Of a stretch of DNA of 64,000 nt, positions 35,963 to 45,930 are shown in pieces; the first letter of the stretch is position 1; every line of letters starts with the position of its first letter. A program made the position numbers and the translations under genes. The DNA lies in contig NZ_CP132333.1 in assembly GCF_030758935.1 (NCBI RefSeq), forward strand, positions 186,001-250,000, given 5' to 3'. Source of the stretch: Geothrix sp. PMB-07 (GTDB taxonomy: Bacteria; Acidobacteriota; Holophagae; Holophagales; Holophagaceae). Below the pieces are notes generated by a model. The model worked only from the letters and a program-made list of their open reading frames with translations, did no database searches and had not been told where the DNA came from.

Positions 35963-38646
35963 GGCGCCTCCTCAGGCATGTCGGGCGGTGTGCCCAGGGG
36001 CAGGGTCACCAGGAATTGCGCGCCGCCCTGCGGATGGTTTACGGCCTGGATGCGACCGCCATGGGCTGTGGCGATCCCCTTGCAGATGGCCAAGCCCAGG
36101 CCCGCGCCGGGGCGGTTGGAGGCCGCCTGGCCCCGGGCGAGTTTTTCAAAAATACGGTCTTCTTCACCGGCTGGAATCCCGGGCCCCTGGTCGGAGATGG
36201 AGAGCGTCAGCGACTTCCCGGCGGCCCAGGCCTTGATGTCCACCGGCGAGCCGGAGGGCGAGTACTTCAGGGCATTGTCGAGGAGGTTCAGCAGCAGCTG
36301 CTCCATGAGCACGCCATCCATGGCCACCAGGGGCAGATCCTCCGGCAGCGAGACCCGCACGCGGTGGACTTCCGCAGCCATCTCCCGGCGGTTGAGGGCG
36401 GCGCCCACCACTTCCTCCACCGGTGTCCACTCGGTGCGCAGGTCCAGTGAGCCGGATTCCAGGCGCGTGATGTCCAGCAGGTTGCTGACCAGGCGGTGCA
36501 GGCGCTGGGCCTCCTCCTGGGCGGATTGCAGCAGCTCGCGGCGGGCCGGTTCGGACAGATCGGGGGTTTCCAGGGCCGTGCTTACGGCGCCGGTGATGAC
36601 GCCCAGTGGGGTGCGCAGGTCGTGGGAGACGGAGCTCAGCAGCGCGTTGCGCAGTCGCTCCTCATCGGCCCGGCGGCGATCCACCGCGCTCCGCTCGGCC
36701 AGCAGGGCCCGCTCCAGGGCCAGGGCTGTCTGGTTGGCGAAGGCCTCCAGCAGCTGCCGTTGATCGGGCTCCGCCCAGCGCGGGGCGCCCTCGGGAAGCA
36801 CACCCATCACGCCGATGGCACCTTCGGTACCCTTAAGAGGAAGGTAGGTGGCGCGGGCGCCGGGCAGGGTGAGGGTGCCCAGGCCTGCGGGCTCCGCATG
36901 GTCGAAGACCCACTGGGCCACGCCCAGCTCCTGATCGTTGAGGGGGAAGGCCAGCGGGTGGTCGGGGCGCTGCAGGCGCCCGTGCTCGTCGGGTTGCAGC
37001 ACCACGCCCTGGCCTTGGAACTGCGTGGTCACATTCTGGATGGCCGATGCCACCAGGGCGGCGGAACCGGCGCTGCGCGCCAATTCCTGCCCCAGGCGGT
37101 AGAGCGCGTGGGTGCGCTGCTCGCGGCCCCGGGCGAGGCGGGCCTGGGCGCGGATGCGCTCCGTGAGGTTGCCGATGACCACGCCCATGAGCAGCATCAC
37201 GGCGAAGGTGCCCACGTGCCGGAAATCGCTCACATTGAACGTGAGGTAGGGGGGGATGAAGAGGAAATCCAGGGCCGCCACGCTGAGGATCGAAGCCAGC
37301 AGGGAGGGGCCGCGGCCGAACCGCGTGGCCACGACCAGGATGCCCAGCAGGTAGACCATGACAATGTCAGCCAGCTCGGTGCGACGGAATACGAGGCCAG
37401 CCGTGCCGCTGGCCAGGACCACCACCAGGCCGCTCAGCAGGTAGTTGCGCGCGGGGCTGGTGATGTTGCGCCGCAGCAGGGGCGCCGCAGGCTCGCGGCC
37501 CGGTTCGCCGCTGATGACGTAGACATCGATGTCGCCGCTGTGCCGGATCAGGTCATCCACGGTGGAGCCCAGCAGCAGCTCCATCCAGCGTGGCCGCGAG
37601 GGTTTGCCCACGACAATCTTGGTGATGTTCCGGTCCCGGGCGAAGGTGAGGATATCCTCCTCCAACGTCCCTGCCCCTTCGATGACGGCGGTCTCCGCGC
37701 CCAGCTTTTCGGCCAGCCGCAGATTGTGTTCGATGCGCGCCCGGTCCTCCTCCGTGAAGCGCAGGTGCTGTCGGGATTCCACGTATAAGGCCATCCAGGG
37801 AGCGCCCAGGGAACTGGCCATGCGCCGGGTACCGCGAATGAGCCGCTCCGACAACTCGCCAGGGCTCACGCAGACCAGCAACCGGTCGCCGGCAGCCCAG
37901 GTCTTGTGGATGCCTTCAGACGCCATGTAACGCCGCATCTGGGCGTCAACGCTTTCGGCGGTGTGGCGCAGGGCCAGCTCGCGCAGAGCCAGTAGATTGC
38001 CCTTGCGGAAGAAGTGCTCCTGCGCGTGGCGGGCCTGTTCAGGCATGTACACCTTGCCTTCGCGCAGGCGCACCAGCAGGTCATCCGGGGGGAGGTCGAC
38101 CAGCTCCACTTCGTCGGCCCGCTCCAGCACCGTGTCCGGCACGTTCTCGCGCACCAGGACGCCCGTGATCTGGGCCACCACATCCTTGAGGCTTTCCAGG
38201 TGCTGCACGTTCAGGGTGGTGTAGACATCAATGCCCGCATCGAGCAATTCGAGGACATCCTGCCAGCGCTTGGCGTGCCGGGAACCCATGACGTTGGAAT
38301 GGGCCAGTTCGTCCATAAGGATCAGGGCGGGCCTGCGGCGCAACGCCGCATCCAGATCGAACTCGGGGAGGAACTGGCCGGCGTAGGCCAAGTCGATGCG
38401 CGGCAGGATCTCCAGCTCCTGGACGAGGGCTGCCGTTTCGCTCCGGCCATGGGTTTCCACCACGCCCACCAGCACGTCGCAGCCTTCCTTCCGGCGCTCC
38501 TGGGCTTCGGAAAGCATCGCGAAGGTCTTGCCGACTCCGGGGGCGGCTCCGAAGAAGACCTTCAGCTTGGCCCGCTTGGCTCGCGCTTCCTCCTCCTGCA
38601 CCTGACGGAGCAAGGGTTCGGGATCGGGGCGCCGGGGTTCACGCAT
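35959..38646 (-). CDS. kdpD: KdpD potassium/turgor sensor histidine kinase
   Basis: 895 residues, full family length. Order: KdpD N-terminal domain with Walker A-like 'GAAPGVGKT' (about 35-43) and 'LILMDELAHSN'; a universal-stress-protein domain (about 255-375, 'LLVCVSPGELSERLIRGTRRMASSLGAPWMALYVES'); four membrane helices of the DUF4118 type (about 405-505); a GAF-like region; HisKA with 'SSVSHDLRTPLGVITG'; and HATPase with 'NLLDNALKYS', 'ISDQGPGIPAGEEDRIFEKLARG' and 'GLGLAICKGIATAHGG'. Senses K+ limitation or salt stress and phosphorylates KdpE. The gene runs opposite to kimA, with 198 bases between the two starts. Confidence 0.96.
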   Translation of the reverse strand: MREPRRPDPEPLLRQVQEEEARAKRAKLKVFFGAAPGVGKTFAMLSEAQERRKEGCDVLVGVVETHGRSETAALVQELEILPRIDLAYAGQFLPEFDLDAALRRRPALILMDELAHSNVMGSRHAKRWQDVLELLDAGIDVYTTLNVQHLESLKDVVAQITGVLVRENVPDTVLERADEVELVDLPPDDLLVRLREGKVYMPEQARHAQEHFFRKGNLLALRELALRHTAESVDAQMRRYMASEGIHKTWAAGDRLLVCVSPGELSERLIRGTRRMASSLGAPWMALYVESRQHLRFTEEDRARIEHNLRLAEKLGAETAVIEGAGTLEEDILTFARDRNITKIVVGKPSRPRWMELLLGSTVDDLIRHSGDIDVYVISGEPGREPAAPLLRRNITSPARNYLLSGLVVVLASGTAGLVFRRTELADIVMVYLLGILVVATRFGRGPSLLASILSVAALDFLFIPPYLTFNVSDFRHVGTFAVMLLMGVVIGNLTERIRAQARLARGREQRTHALYRLGQELARSAGSAALVASAIQNVTTQFQGQGVVLQPDEHGRLQRPDHPLAFPLNDQELGVAQWVFDHAEPAGLGTLTLPGARATYLPLKGTEGAIGVMGVLPEGAPRWAEPDQRQLLEAFANQTALALERALLAERSAVDRRRADEERLRNALLSSVSHDLRTPLGVITGAVSTALETPDLSEPARRELLQSAQEEAQRLHRLVSNLLDITRLESGSLDLRTEWTPVEEVVGAALNRREMAAEVHRVRVSLPEDLPLVAMDGVLMEQLLLNLLDNALKYSPSGSPVDIKAWAAGKSLTLSISDQGPGIPAGEEDRIFEKLARGQAASNRPGAGLGLAICKGIATAHGGRIQAVNHPQGGAQFLVTLPLGTPPDMPEEAP

Positions 38647-38704
38647 CGCGCCAGCCTAGCGCAGCTTGGTCTGATTTGAAGGCCCGCAAGGGAGTTGGAT
38701 GAAG

Positions 38705-38745
38705 TCCTAACGCTTTCTTAACACCTATTCCGGCCACCCTATGAG
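38705..38745 (+). promoter_or_regulatory. kimA promoter with KdpE-like box
   Basis: TCCTAACGCTTTCTTAAC at 38705-38722 contains two CYTAAC half-sites exactly 11 bases apart, the direct-repeat geometry used by OmpR-family regulators. The second half-site runs into a -35-like TTAACA (38718-38723), and a -10-like TATGAG follows 16 bases later (38740-38745). The same 18-base pattern (three variable central bases) precedes the kdp operon. Assigned to KdpE by inference from location. Confidence 0.6.
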
Positions 38746-38797
38746 GTTGGCTCGGGTTCGGGTTGATAATAACCACCAGGGCCATGTTCAACCTCAT
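38741..38797 (+). repeat. Inverted repeat in kimA leader
   Basis: ATGAGGTTG at 38741-38749 and its exact reverse complement CAACCTCAT at 38789-38797 enclose a smaller GGTT/AACC pair around GATAAT. The left arm overlaps the proposed -10 element, so it may not be fully transcribed. It could be an operator or a leader hairpin. No resemblance to the conserved c-di-AMP riboswitch core was found. Confidence 0.3.
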
Positions 38798-38844
38798 TGA
38801 CTGGGCCATGTCCAGCCAGCTCACAGCCCAGGATTCCACAGCCC

Positions 38845-40737
38845 ATGCCCAATTACCGATCATTCCTCCTGGGGCGGCGTCTCTCCAACGAGGAGAGCCA
38901 TGAAACCCGCATCAGCAACCCCATCGCCCTGGCGGTCTTCAGCTCGGATGCGCTGTCCTCTGTGGCCTATGGCACCCAGGAAATCATGGCGCCCCTCACG
39001 GCGGCCATCGCCATCTTCGGCGCGGGCGTGCTGGGCTGGTCCTGGTGGGTGGCGCTGGGCATTGTGGCCCTGCTGCTGGTGCTCAATGTGAGCTACCGGC
39101 AGACCATCCACGCCTACCCCAGCGGGGGTGGCGCCTACCTGGTGGCCAAGGACAATCTGGGTGAGGTCGCTGCGCAAACGGCGGGCGCTTCGTTGCTCAT
39201 CGATTACATCCTCACCGTGGCCGTGTCCATTTCGGCGGGCGTATCGGCCATTGTGTCCGCCTTCCCTGGCTTGGAAGCCCACCGCGTCTTCCTGGCCGAG
39301 GGGATCATCGCCTTCATCGCCCTCATGAACCTGCGCGGCGTGAAGGAAAGCGGCCTCGTCTTCTCCCTGCCGACCTATGGCTTCGTCATCTGCATCGTGG
39401 GCCTGTTGCTGAAGGGCTTCTGGAATGTGGCCACGGGTCATGAAGTGGTGGTCGCCCACCAGGCCGCGGTCCACATGGAGGGCACCTCGAAGCTGGCGGC
39501 CCTGTGGCTGCTGGCCCGGGCCTACAGCGCTGGGTGTACGGCGCTCACCGGGGTGGAGGCCATCAGCAACGGTGTCACGGCCTTCAAGGAACCTGTCTCG
39601 CGAAATGCCTCCAAGACCATGACCTGGATGGTGGTGATCCTGGGCTCCATGTTCTTGGGCATCACGTACCTCACCAACCACTACGGGTTGACCTACCATC
39701 CCGATGCGCCCGAGACGCTGCTCTCCCAGCTGACCCGGATCATCCTGGGCGGCGCCGAGCATGGTTTCCCCAAGCTGGTCTACCTGACGACCACGGGCTT
39801 CACCATGGCCATCCTGGCCCTGGCGGCGAACACCGCCTACGCGGATTTCCCCCGATTGGCAGCGCTGCACGCCCGGGATGGCTTCCTGCCCCGGCAGTTC
39901 ACCAGCCAGGGTGATCGGCTGGTCTTCTCCAACGGCATCTTCATCCTGTCCCTGGCGGCGGGTTTTCTGGTGCTGCTCTTCGGAGCCAAGGAAGACCATC
40001 TGCTGCCGCTCTACGCGGTGGGCGTGTTCCTGGGCTTCACCATCAGCCAGACCGGCATGGTGCGGCGGTGGTTCAGGCTCAAGGGCCGGGGCTGGCAGCT
40101 GAAGGCGCTGATCAATGGTCTGGGCGCGGTGACCACCCTCATCGTCATGCTGGTGATCGCCGTGACGCGCTTCGCCCACGGGGCCTGGATCGTCATCGTG
40201 CTGGTGCCCATCATGGTGATGACCTTCTTCAACATCCACCGCCATTACATCCGCATCAAATCCATTCTGGCCGCCAGCCGGGTGGATTTCATCGGCCCCC
40301 GCCGCAACCGCGTGGTGGTGCTGGTTTCGGGCATTCATGCGGGTGTGGTGCAGGCCCTCAACTACGCGAAGGTCATCGCCGACCACGGCGAGGTGGAGGC
40401 CCTCACGGTGGACTTCCCCGATGAGCATGGCCGCGACAGCGCCGCGCTGGAGAAACTGCGGAGCGATTGGCCGCGCTACTGCGAAGGCATTCCCCTTCGC
40501 TCCATCCGCAGCCCTTACCGGAAGATCGTCGAACCCATCGTGGACGAGCTGGAGCGCATGCGCCGCGTGGAGCCGGAGTACACCATCACGGTGATCCTGC
40601 CCGAATTCATCACCGGCCACTGGTGGGCGAACCTGCTGCACAATCAGACCGCCTGGCGCATCAAGGGCACTCTGCTGCTCATGCCCAAGATCATCGTCAT
40701 CTCCATTCCGTACCATGTGGAGCCGACGGTCGAGTAG
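38845..40737 (+). CDS. kimA: KimA-type potassium importer (APC superfamily)
   Basis: 630 residues. The frame is open from 38797; ATG 38845 gives the family start 'MPNYRSFLLGRRLSNEESHETRISNPIALAVFSSDALSSVAYGTQEIM'. About twelve membrane helices of the APC fold (residues 30-480) are followed by a cytoplasmic C-terminal domain (about 500-625, 'NRVVVLVSGIHAGVVQALNYAKVIADHGEVEALTVDFPDEHGRD') related to universal stress proteins. 'SSDALSSVAYG' and 'YPSGGGAYLVAKDNLG' match KimA (YdaO) of Bacillus, a proton-coupled K+ importer, rather than amino-acid permeases, with which it is often mislabelled. The location beside kdpD and the KdpE-like box at its promoter support a role in K+ uptake. Confidence 0.88.
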   Translation: MPNYRSFLLGRRLSNEESHETRISNPIALAVFSSDALSSVAYGTQEIMAPLTAAIAIFGAGVLGWSWWVALGIVALLLVLNVSYRQTIHAYPSGGGAYLVAKDNLGEVAAQTAGASLLIDYILTVAVSISAGVSAIVSAFPGLEAHRVFLAEGIIAFIALMNLRGVKESGLVFSLPTYGFVICIVGLLLKGFWNVATGHEVVVAHQAAVHMEGTSKLAALWLLARAYSAGCTALTGVEAISNGVTAFKEPVSRNASKTMTWMVVILGSMFLGITYLTNHYGLTYHPDAPETLLSQLTRIILGGAEHGFPKLVYLTTTGFTMAILALAANTAYADFPRLAALHARDGFLPRQFTSQGDRLVFSNGIFILSLAAGFLVLLFGAKEDHLLPLYAVGVFLGFTISQTGMVRRWFRLKGRGWQLKALINGLGAVTTLIVMLVIAVTRFAHGAWIVIVLVPIMVMTFFNIHRHYIRIKSILAASRVDFIGPRRNRVVVLVSGIHAGVVQALNYAKVIADHGEVEALTVDFPDEHGRDSAALEKLRSDWPRYCEGIPLRSIRSPYRKIVEPIVDELERMRRVEPEYTITVILPEFITGHWWANLLHNQTAWRIKGTLLLMPKIIVISIPYHVEPTVE

Positions 40738-40775
40738 CCCGCCCGACCGGCTGGAGGAATCCGGACTCACGGGAA

Positions 40776-41507
40776 TCACTCCTTCGCGGCCAAGAGCAGG
40801 GTTGTTTGTTTCTTTACCTTGTCGCCGTAGTCATAGATGAAATCCTCCGAGGTGCGGGAGGCCACCACCAAGCGCTGGCCCAGGACCTTGAACGTGGTCG
40901 TGACGAGGTTCCGGCCGTGGATGCGGCCATAGAGTCGGCTGTGCTTTCCGGTGTAATCGAGCAGGGCGTCCATGGCCAAGGGCGCGCCGTCTTCGCCAAT
41001 CCAGATTTTCAGGCTGGCCTCAGCCTGCGAGATCCGGCCTTGGAACTGAGGGAGAATCACCGGCTTGCAGACGTAGGTCAGCACGCGGAGGGACTGCCCC
41101 TGGCGGGTTTCGCGGCCTTCGGCCTTGAAGTGTGCTCCTTCGACCAGACTGGATAGCGCGCGGGCTTGATCGAGAAGTTGGCCCAGTACGTGGGTGTCGA
41201 GATCCTTCATGGCCTCGCCCGACGGCGTCGAACCACGGGATCCAGAGAGGGGGGGTGCTGCGAAAGCAGGCTTCCAATCCACATGCAGACCGGATTCATC
41301 TTCACGCACCCGCAATCGCAGCGAATCCTCCCGAACGGCAGATTTCAGGAAGGCGGTTTGTTCCTGCCGGACCGAATAGGCCAGGTCCACGTCGATGGGT
41401 GTGCCCCCTTGGAGGCGTTGCAGGCTGGCACGAAGATCTGTCGGCCCATCGGCCCAGACCAGGGTGGACAGCAGAAGAGGGGTGAGGCGTTTTGGTGAGA
41501 AGCGCAT
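40776..41507 (-). CDS. Secreted protein of unknown function, 243 aa
   Basis: The N-terminal leader 'MRFSPKRLTPLLLSTLVWADG' suggests export to the periplasm. The body is beta-rich with repeated amphipathic strands ('IDVDLAYSVRQEQTAFLKSAVREDSLRLRVREDESGLHVDWKP', 'ASLKIWIGEDGAPLAMDALLDYTGKHSRLYGRIHGRNLVTTTFKVLGQRLVVASRTSEDFIYDYGDK'), reminiscent of lipoprotein-carrier-like beta structures, but I cannot assign a family. It diverges from the BBP2 porin gene; a KdpE-like box (41530-41546) lies only about 23 bases before its start codon. A repressing or stress-linked role in envelope K+ adaptation is a guess. Confidence 0.7.
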   Translation of the reverse strand: MRFSPKRLTPLLLSTLVWADGPTDLRASLQRLQGGTPIDVDLAYSVRQEQTAFLKSAVREDSLRLRVREDESGLHVDWKPAFAAPPLSGSRGSTPSGEAMKDLDTHVLGQLLDQARALSSLVEGAHFKAEGRETRQGQSLRVLTYVCKPVILPQFQGRISQAEASLKIWIGEDGAPLAMDALLDYTGKHSRLYGRIHGRNLVTTTFKVLGQRLVVASRTSEDFIYDYGDKVKKQTTLLLAAKE

Positions 41508-41529
41508 ACGTCAGCATTGGCGAACGGGC

Positions 41530-41546
41530 GTTAAGGCCGTGTTGGG
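41530..41546 (-). promoter_or_regulatory. KdpE-like box before the 243-aa secreted protein gene
   Basis: On the minus strand CCCAACACGGCCTTAAC shows the 11-base direct repeat CCCAAC/CTTAAC. It differs from the kdp box by a few positions. It sits about 23 bases before the start codon, so it could block as well as activate. Additional isolated half-sites occur at 41562-41567 (minus) and 41622-41627 (plus). Confidence 0.45.
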
Positions 41547-41652
41547 ATGGGGCCTGTCCACGTTAAAAACGCGTGAAGGTCCTCCGCAGAAGTGGGCGGG
41601 CGGCGGGACTCGCAATGATTTCTTAACGGGAAGGGGCTTGGTATTAGCGCCG

Positions 41653-41671
41653 TCCTAACGCACGCCTTGGC
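41653..41671 (+). promoter_or_regulatory. KdpE-like half box before the BBP2 porin gene
   Basis: TCCTAACGC at 41653-41661 is identical to the first nine bases of the kimA and kdp boxes. The second half-site is poorly kept (CCTTGG at 41665). A possible promoter follows: TTGGCG at 41667-41672 and AATGCT 17 bases later. Weaker than the kimA and kdp examples. Confidence 0.4.
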
Positions 41672-41716
41672 GATTCTGTCTGGCTGGCGAATGCTCGCCG
41701 GATTCTTGGAGCTCTG

Positions 41717-43093
41717 ATGAAACACCCCCTCCTGCTTCTCCTGCTCGTCGGGCTGCCAGGCCTGGCGCAAACTCCCACAGGGCCTACGGCTACAGCCGCT
41801 GCCACCGCACCCCAGGCCGCGCCCGTGAAGGCCGCGGAGCCCTTTGCCTTCGCCGATTTCACCTGGCTCAATGGCAACCCGCGCACCAAGGATTCGGTCC
41901 TCGACACCAAGGCATTCACGGGTGAATTCCGTGCCGATGTGAACATGGTGTACGACTTCAATCACCCGCAGGACCACACACTGGTTGGCTCCAGCGAATT
42001 GGGCCGCACCAATGAAGTGACCGTTCAGCAGCTGGGCATCGGGGGCGACTTCCACTGGGACAACGTGCGCGGCCGCCTCATGACCCAGTTTGGAATGCTG
42101 TCCACCATGACGCCGCGCAACGATGCGAGCCCCTCGCGGGGCCAGTGGCAGACGGACAACGCCTACCGCTACATCTCCGAGGCCTACGGCGGCTACCACT
42201 GGGATGTCATGAACGGCGTCAATCTCGACGCCGGCATCTTCATGTCCTACATCGGCCTGGCCAGCTTCTACAATTTCGACAACTGGGCCTACCAGCCCTC
42301 CTACGTGTCGTCGAACACGCCTTGGTTCTTCAACGGCCTGCGCCTGCAGGTGTTCCCCAGCGACAAGCTGAAGGTGGAACTGTGGCTCACCAATGGCTGG
42401 CAGTCCTACGCCATGTTCAACAACACGCCAGGCGTGGGTGCGTCCTTCAATTGGCGGCCCAACGGCAACATCAATGTCATCTCGAACAACTACATCCTAG
42501 GGGCTGATGCGCTGGGCAATCAGAAGCGCACCCGCCGCCACACGGATGACAGCATCCAGGTGAAGTACTACGATCACCCCGGTGCCTTCATCTCCAAGGC
42601 GGCCTTCACCTTCACCTTCGACCTGGGGGATGAGCAGGGCGGCGGGGTAAGCCGGAGTGGTAACGACCCCGCCAGCCCCAAGCAGAATTTCACCGGCTGG
42701 ATGGCCTATCACCGCGTGTGGTTCGCGGAGGAACGGCACGCCATCACCATCGGTGGCGGCGAGATCACCAATCCTGGCCGGTACCTGGTGCTCATGCCTC
42801 CCATCAATGGCGCCACCGCGGCTTCAGGAACACCCTATTTCACCGAGAACCCCGGCGACAAGTGGCATTCCTGGGACTACTCCATCACCTACGATTACAT
42901 GCCCAGCCAGTTCCTCACCATGCGCAGCGAGTTCAATCGCCGCGGGGCCAACGTGCCTTACTTTGCGGGCCCTGGAGGCGTGACACCTCCGGGTGGCAAC
43001 CAGGGTGCGCCCGGCTCCGTGGTGGCCGGCTGGGCGCCGGACCTGCGTAAGACGGAAAGCCGCCTTACCCTGGCCATGTTGGTGAAGTTTTAG
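41717..43093 (+). CDS. Outer-membrane beta-barrel porin, BBP2/OmpL-like
   Basis: 458 residues. Signal peptide 'MKHPLLLLLLVGLPGLAQ', an Ala/Thr/Pro-rich linker to about residue 38, then a barrel of alternating strands ending 'SRLTLAMLVKF', the usual aromatic C-terminus. 'FTWLNGNPRTKDSVLDTKAFTGEFRADVNMVYDFNHPQDHTLVGSSELGRTNEVTVQQLGIGGDF' is typical of the BBP2 (OmpL-like) porin family. It probably lets small solutes through the outer membrane. It sits between kimA and kdpC, and the upstream half-box suggests co-control with K+ uptake, so a role in K+ entry across the outer membrane is plausible. A strong terminator follows. Confidence 0.82.
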   Translation: MKHPLLLLLLVGLPGLAQTPTGPTATAAATAPQAAPVKAAEPFAFADFTWLNGNPRTKDSVLDTKAFTGEFRADVNMVYDFNHPQDHTLVGSSELGRTNEVTVQQLGIGGDFHWDNVRGRLMTQFGMLSTMTPRNDASPSRGQWQTDNAYRYISEAYGGYHWDVMNGVNLDAGIFMSYIGLASFYNFDNWAYQPSYVSSNTPWFFNGLRLQVFPSDKLKVELWLTNGWQSYAMFNNTPGVGASFNWRPNGNINVISNNYILGADALGNQKRTRRHTDDSIQVKYYDHPGAFISKAAFTFTFDLGDEQGGGVSRSGNDPASPKQNFTGWMAYHRVWFAEERHAITIGGGEITNPGRYLVLMPPINGATAASGTPYFTENPGDKWHSWDYSITYDYMPSQFLTMRSEFNRRGANVPYFAGPGGVTPPGGNQGAPGSVVAGWAPDLRKTESRLTLAMLVKF

Positions 43094-43131
43094 GGCCCTC
43101 CGGGGCCCCTCGCCTGGATCAGTTCTTCTGT

Positions 43132-43171
43132 CACAAACCGAGGCCCCTGGAATCAGGGGCCTCGGTTTGTG
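43132..43171. terminator. Bidirectional terminator between porin gene and kdpC
   Basis: A perfect 18-base-pair hairpin: CACAAACCGAGGCCCCTG at 43132-43149, loop GAAT, and its exact complement at 43154-43171. The A-rich start on one side and T-rich end on the other allow termination from both directions. It sits between the convergent BBP2 and kdpC genes. Confidence 0.85.
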
Positions 43172-43202
43172 CGGTTCCAATTGTGGATGGACGAAGTCCT
43201 GG

Positions 43203-43793
43203 CTATCGGGGGAGCGCCTCCAGAGCCAGGTTGAGCTTCAGCACGTTCACGCGGGCATCGCCCAGAACGCCCAGCTGGGCGCCTTCGGTGTTCGCCGCCA
43301 CGACATCGCGAACCTTGGCTTCATCCAGGCCGCGGGCCTTGGCCACGCGATGCACCTGGTAGGCGGCGGCGGCGGGGCTGATGTGAGGGTCCAGACCGCT
43401 GGCCGAGGCGGTTACCAGGTCGACCGGAACGGGGCCGGTGGCCTCGGGATCGGCGGCGCGCAGGGCGGCGATGCGTTCATCCACGGCCTTCTTCAGATCG
43501 GGATTGCTGGGGGCCAGGTTCGAGCCACCGCTGTTGGCGCCGTTGAAGGGCAGGGGCTTGCCGTTGGCATCCACCGTGGCCGAGGGGCGACCCCAGAAGT
43601 CTTTGGGTGAGGTGAAGGATTGGCCGATGAGCTCGGAACCGATCACCTTGCCGTCGGCCCGGATCAGGCTGCCCGCCGCCTTATGCGGGAACAGCACCCT
43701 GGAGAAGCCCGTGATGACGAATGGGTAGGCGAGGCCCGTGATGACGCTGAGGGCGATGAAGGACACGAGGGCAGGACGGAGTTGCAGGTTCAT
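43203..43793 (-). CDS. kdpC: KdpC, potassium-transporting ATPase subunit C
   Basis: 196 residues. One N-terminal membrane helix ('[28 protein letters not shown]') followed by the periplasmic domain with '[20 protein letters not shown]', '[35 protein letters not shown]' and '[31 protein letters not shown]', all diagnostic for KdpC, the periplasmic-facing accessory subunit of the KdpFABC K+ pump. It follows kdpB with a nine-base gap and is the last gene of the operon, ending before the strong hairpin. Confidence 0.97.
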   Translation of the reverse strand: MNLQLRPALVSFIALSVITGLAYPFVITGFSRVLFPHKAAGSLIRADGKVIGSELIGQSFTSPKDFWGRPSATVDANGKPLPFNGANSGGSNLAPSNPDLKKAVDERIAALRAADPEATGPVPVDLVTASASGLDPHISPAAAAYQVHRVAKARGLDEAKVRDVVAANTEGAQLGVLGDARVNVLKLNLALEALPR

Positions 43794-43802
43794 GGGATTT
43801 CC

Positions 43803-45902
43803 TTAGGCGGCGAGATGCAGGGCGACGAGCAGCCAGTCGATGAGCTTGATGCCAATGAAGGGCACCACCAAGCCGCCCGCGCCGTAGAGCAGCAGGTTGC
43901 GTTGGAGCAATTGGGCGGCCCCGACGGCCCTGTATTTGACGCCGCGCAGGGCCAACGGGATGAGCACCACGATGATCAGCGCGTTGAAGATCACAGCCGA
44001 CAGGATGGCGCTTTCGGGGCTGTGCAGGCCCATGATGTTGAGTGCCCCCAGGGCGGGGTAGGTGGCCACGAAGGCGGCGGGCAGGATGGCGAAGTATTTG
44101 GCCACGTCGTTGGCGATGCTGAAGGTGGTCAGCGAACCGCGGGTCATGAGCATCTGCTTGCCGATCTCCACGATCTCGATGAGCTTGGTGGGATTGGAAT
44201 CCAGATCCACCATGTTCCCGGCCTCCTTGGCCGCCTGGGTGCCGCTGTTCATGGCCACGGCCACATCGGCCTGGGCCAGGGCGGGCGCGTCATTGGTGCC
44301 ATCGCCGGTCATGGCCACGAGACGGCCGCCGGCCTGGTACTCGCGGATGAGCTTGAGCTTCGCCTCGGGCGTGGCCTGGGCGAGGAAATCATCCACGCCC
44401 GCTTCGGCGGCGATGGCAGCGGCGGTGAGCGGGTTGTCGCCGGTGATCATCACGGTCTTGATGCCCATGCCGCGCAGCTCGGCGAAGCGTTCCTTGATGC
44501 CGCCCTTCACGATGTCTTTGAGTTGAATGACGCCCAGTGCCTGGGAACCCTCGGCCACCACCAGCGGCGTGCCCCCGGCCATGGCGATCTGATCCACGGT
44601 GCGGCGCAGGTCATCGGGGAACTTCCCGCCCCTGGATTGAACGTAATCCTCGATGGCAGAGGCCGCGCCCTTGCGGATCTGACGGTCTCCCAGATTCACG
44701 CCGCTCATGCGGGTCTGGGCGGTAAACGGCACGAAGTGGGCATCCAGGGCATGCAGATCCCGCTCACGGAGCCCGTACTGTTCCTTGGCCAGAACCACGA
44801 TGCTGCGGCCTTCGGGGGTCTCGTCGGAGAGGGAGGAGAGCTGGGCGGCGTCGGCGAGCAGCTGGAGGTCGATGCCCTCGGCCGGTACGAAGGCCACGGC
44901 CTGGCGGTTGCCCAGGGTGATGGTGCCGGTCTTGTCCAGCAGCAGCACATCCACATCGCCTGCGGCTTCCACGGCGCGGCCCGAGGTGGCGATGACGTTG
45001 GCCTGGATCATGCGATCCATGCCCGCGATGCCGATGGCACTCAGCAGCCCGCCGATGGTGGTGGGGATGAGGCAGACCAGCAGCGAGACGAGCACCGTGA
45101 GGCTGACGGGAAGTCCCTGGCCCGCGGCCTTGGTGGCAAAGATGGAGAAGGGCAGCAGGGTGGCCGTGGCCAGGAGGAAGACGATGGTGAGCCCCGCCAG
45201 GAGGATGTCCAGGGCGATCTCGTTGGGCGTCTTCTGGCGCTTGGCACCCTCCACCATGGCGATCATGCGATCCAGGAAACTCTCCCCGGGGTTGGATGAA
45301 ATGCGGATGACCAGCCAGTCGGACAGCACCAGGGTGCCACCCGTGACGGCGGAGCGATCGCCACCACTCTCGCGGATGACGGGCGCGCTTTCGCCGGTGA
45401 TGGCGCTTTCGTTGACGGAGGCCACGCCTTCCACCACCTCGCCATCACCGGGAATGGTTTCGCCTGCCTCGACCAGCACGAGGTCGTTGATGCGCAGATC
45501 CGGGGCATCCACCACCTGATGGGCCCCCAGACGGTCGGTGCCGACGAGCCGCTTGGCTTTCACATCCCGCTTGGATTTTCGCAGCGAATCCGCCTGAGCC
45601 TTGCCTCTGCCTTCGGCCATGGCCTCGGCGAAATTGGCGAAGAGCAGGGTGAACCACAGCCAGAGCGAGATGGCCAGGATGAAGGTGGGTCGGCCTTCCC
45701 CGTGACCACCCCCACTATTGATCTGGGCCTGGATCCACAGGCCCGTGGTGAAGGCGCTGCAGATCCACACGGTGAACATCACGGGGTTGCGAAGCTGGTG
45801 CAGCGGGCTCAGCTTCCGGAAGGAATCGAGCACCGCGCGGCGCACGATATTGGGTTCGAAAAGGGGGCGGGCTTGGGCATCCTGCCTGGAATGGGAAACC
45901 AT
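43803..45902 (-). CDS. kdpB: KdpB, P-type ATPase catalytic subunit of KdpFABC
   Basis: 699 residues. P-type ATPase with the phosphorylated Asp in '[16 protein letters not shown]', the actuator motif 'TGESAPV', and the hinge '[24 protein letters not shown]'. The N-terminal '[16 protein letters not shown]' membrane helices and the reduced set of C-terminal helices are typical of KdpB. Hydrolyses ATP to drive high-affinity K+ uptake through KdpA. GAGG precedes the ATG at 45902. Twenty-eight bases upstream lies a 47-residue membrane ORF not found in standard kdp operons. Confidence 0.97.
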   Translation of the reverse strand: MVSHSRQDAQARPLFEPNIVRRAVLDSFRKLSPLHQLRNPVMFTVWICSAFTTGLWIQAQINSGGGHGEGRPTFILAISLWLWFTLLFANFAEAMAEGRGKAQADSLRKSKRDVKAKRLVGTDRLGAHQVVDAPDLRINDLVLVEAGETIPGDGEVVEGVASVNESAITGESAPVIRESGGDRSAVTGGTLVLSDWLVIRISSNPGESFLDRMIAMVEGAKRQKTPNEIALDILLAGLTIVFLLATATLLPFSIFATKAAGQGLPVSLTVLVSLLVCLIPTTIGGLLSAIGIAGMDRMIQANVIATSGRAVEAAGDVDVLLLDKTGTITLGNRQAVAFVPAEGIDLQLLADAAQLSSLSDETPEGRSIVVLAKEQYGLRERDLHALDAHFVPFTAQTRMSGVNLGDRQIRKGAASAIEDYVQSRGGKFPDDLRRTVDQIAMAGGTPLVVAEGSQALGVIQLKDIVKGGIKERFAELRGMGIKTVMITGDNPLTAAAIAAEAGVDDFLAQATPEAKLKLIREYQAGGRLVAMTGDGTNDAPALAQADVAVAMNSGTQAAKEAGNMVDLDSNPTKLIEIVEIGKQMLMTRGSLTTFSIANDVAKYFAILPAAFVATYPALGALNIMGLHSPESAILSAVIFNALIIVVLIPLALRGVKYRAVGAAQLLQRNLLLYGAGGLVVPFIGIKLIDWLLVALHLAA

Positions 45903-45930
45903 GAATGGCCTCGCTGAAGGAGCGTGTGAG

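Noticed and set aside
38723-38844. c-di-AMP (ydaO-type) riboswitch before kimA
   Set aside because: The leader is short and lacks the conserved multi-helix core of that riboswitch; only a simple inverted repeat is present.
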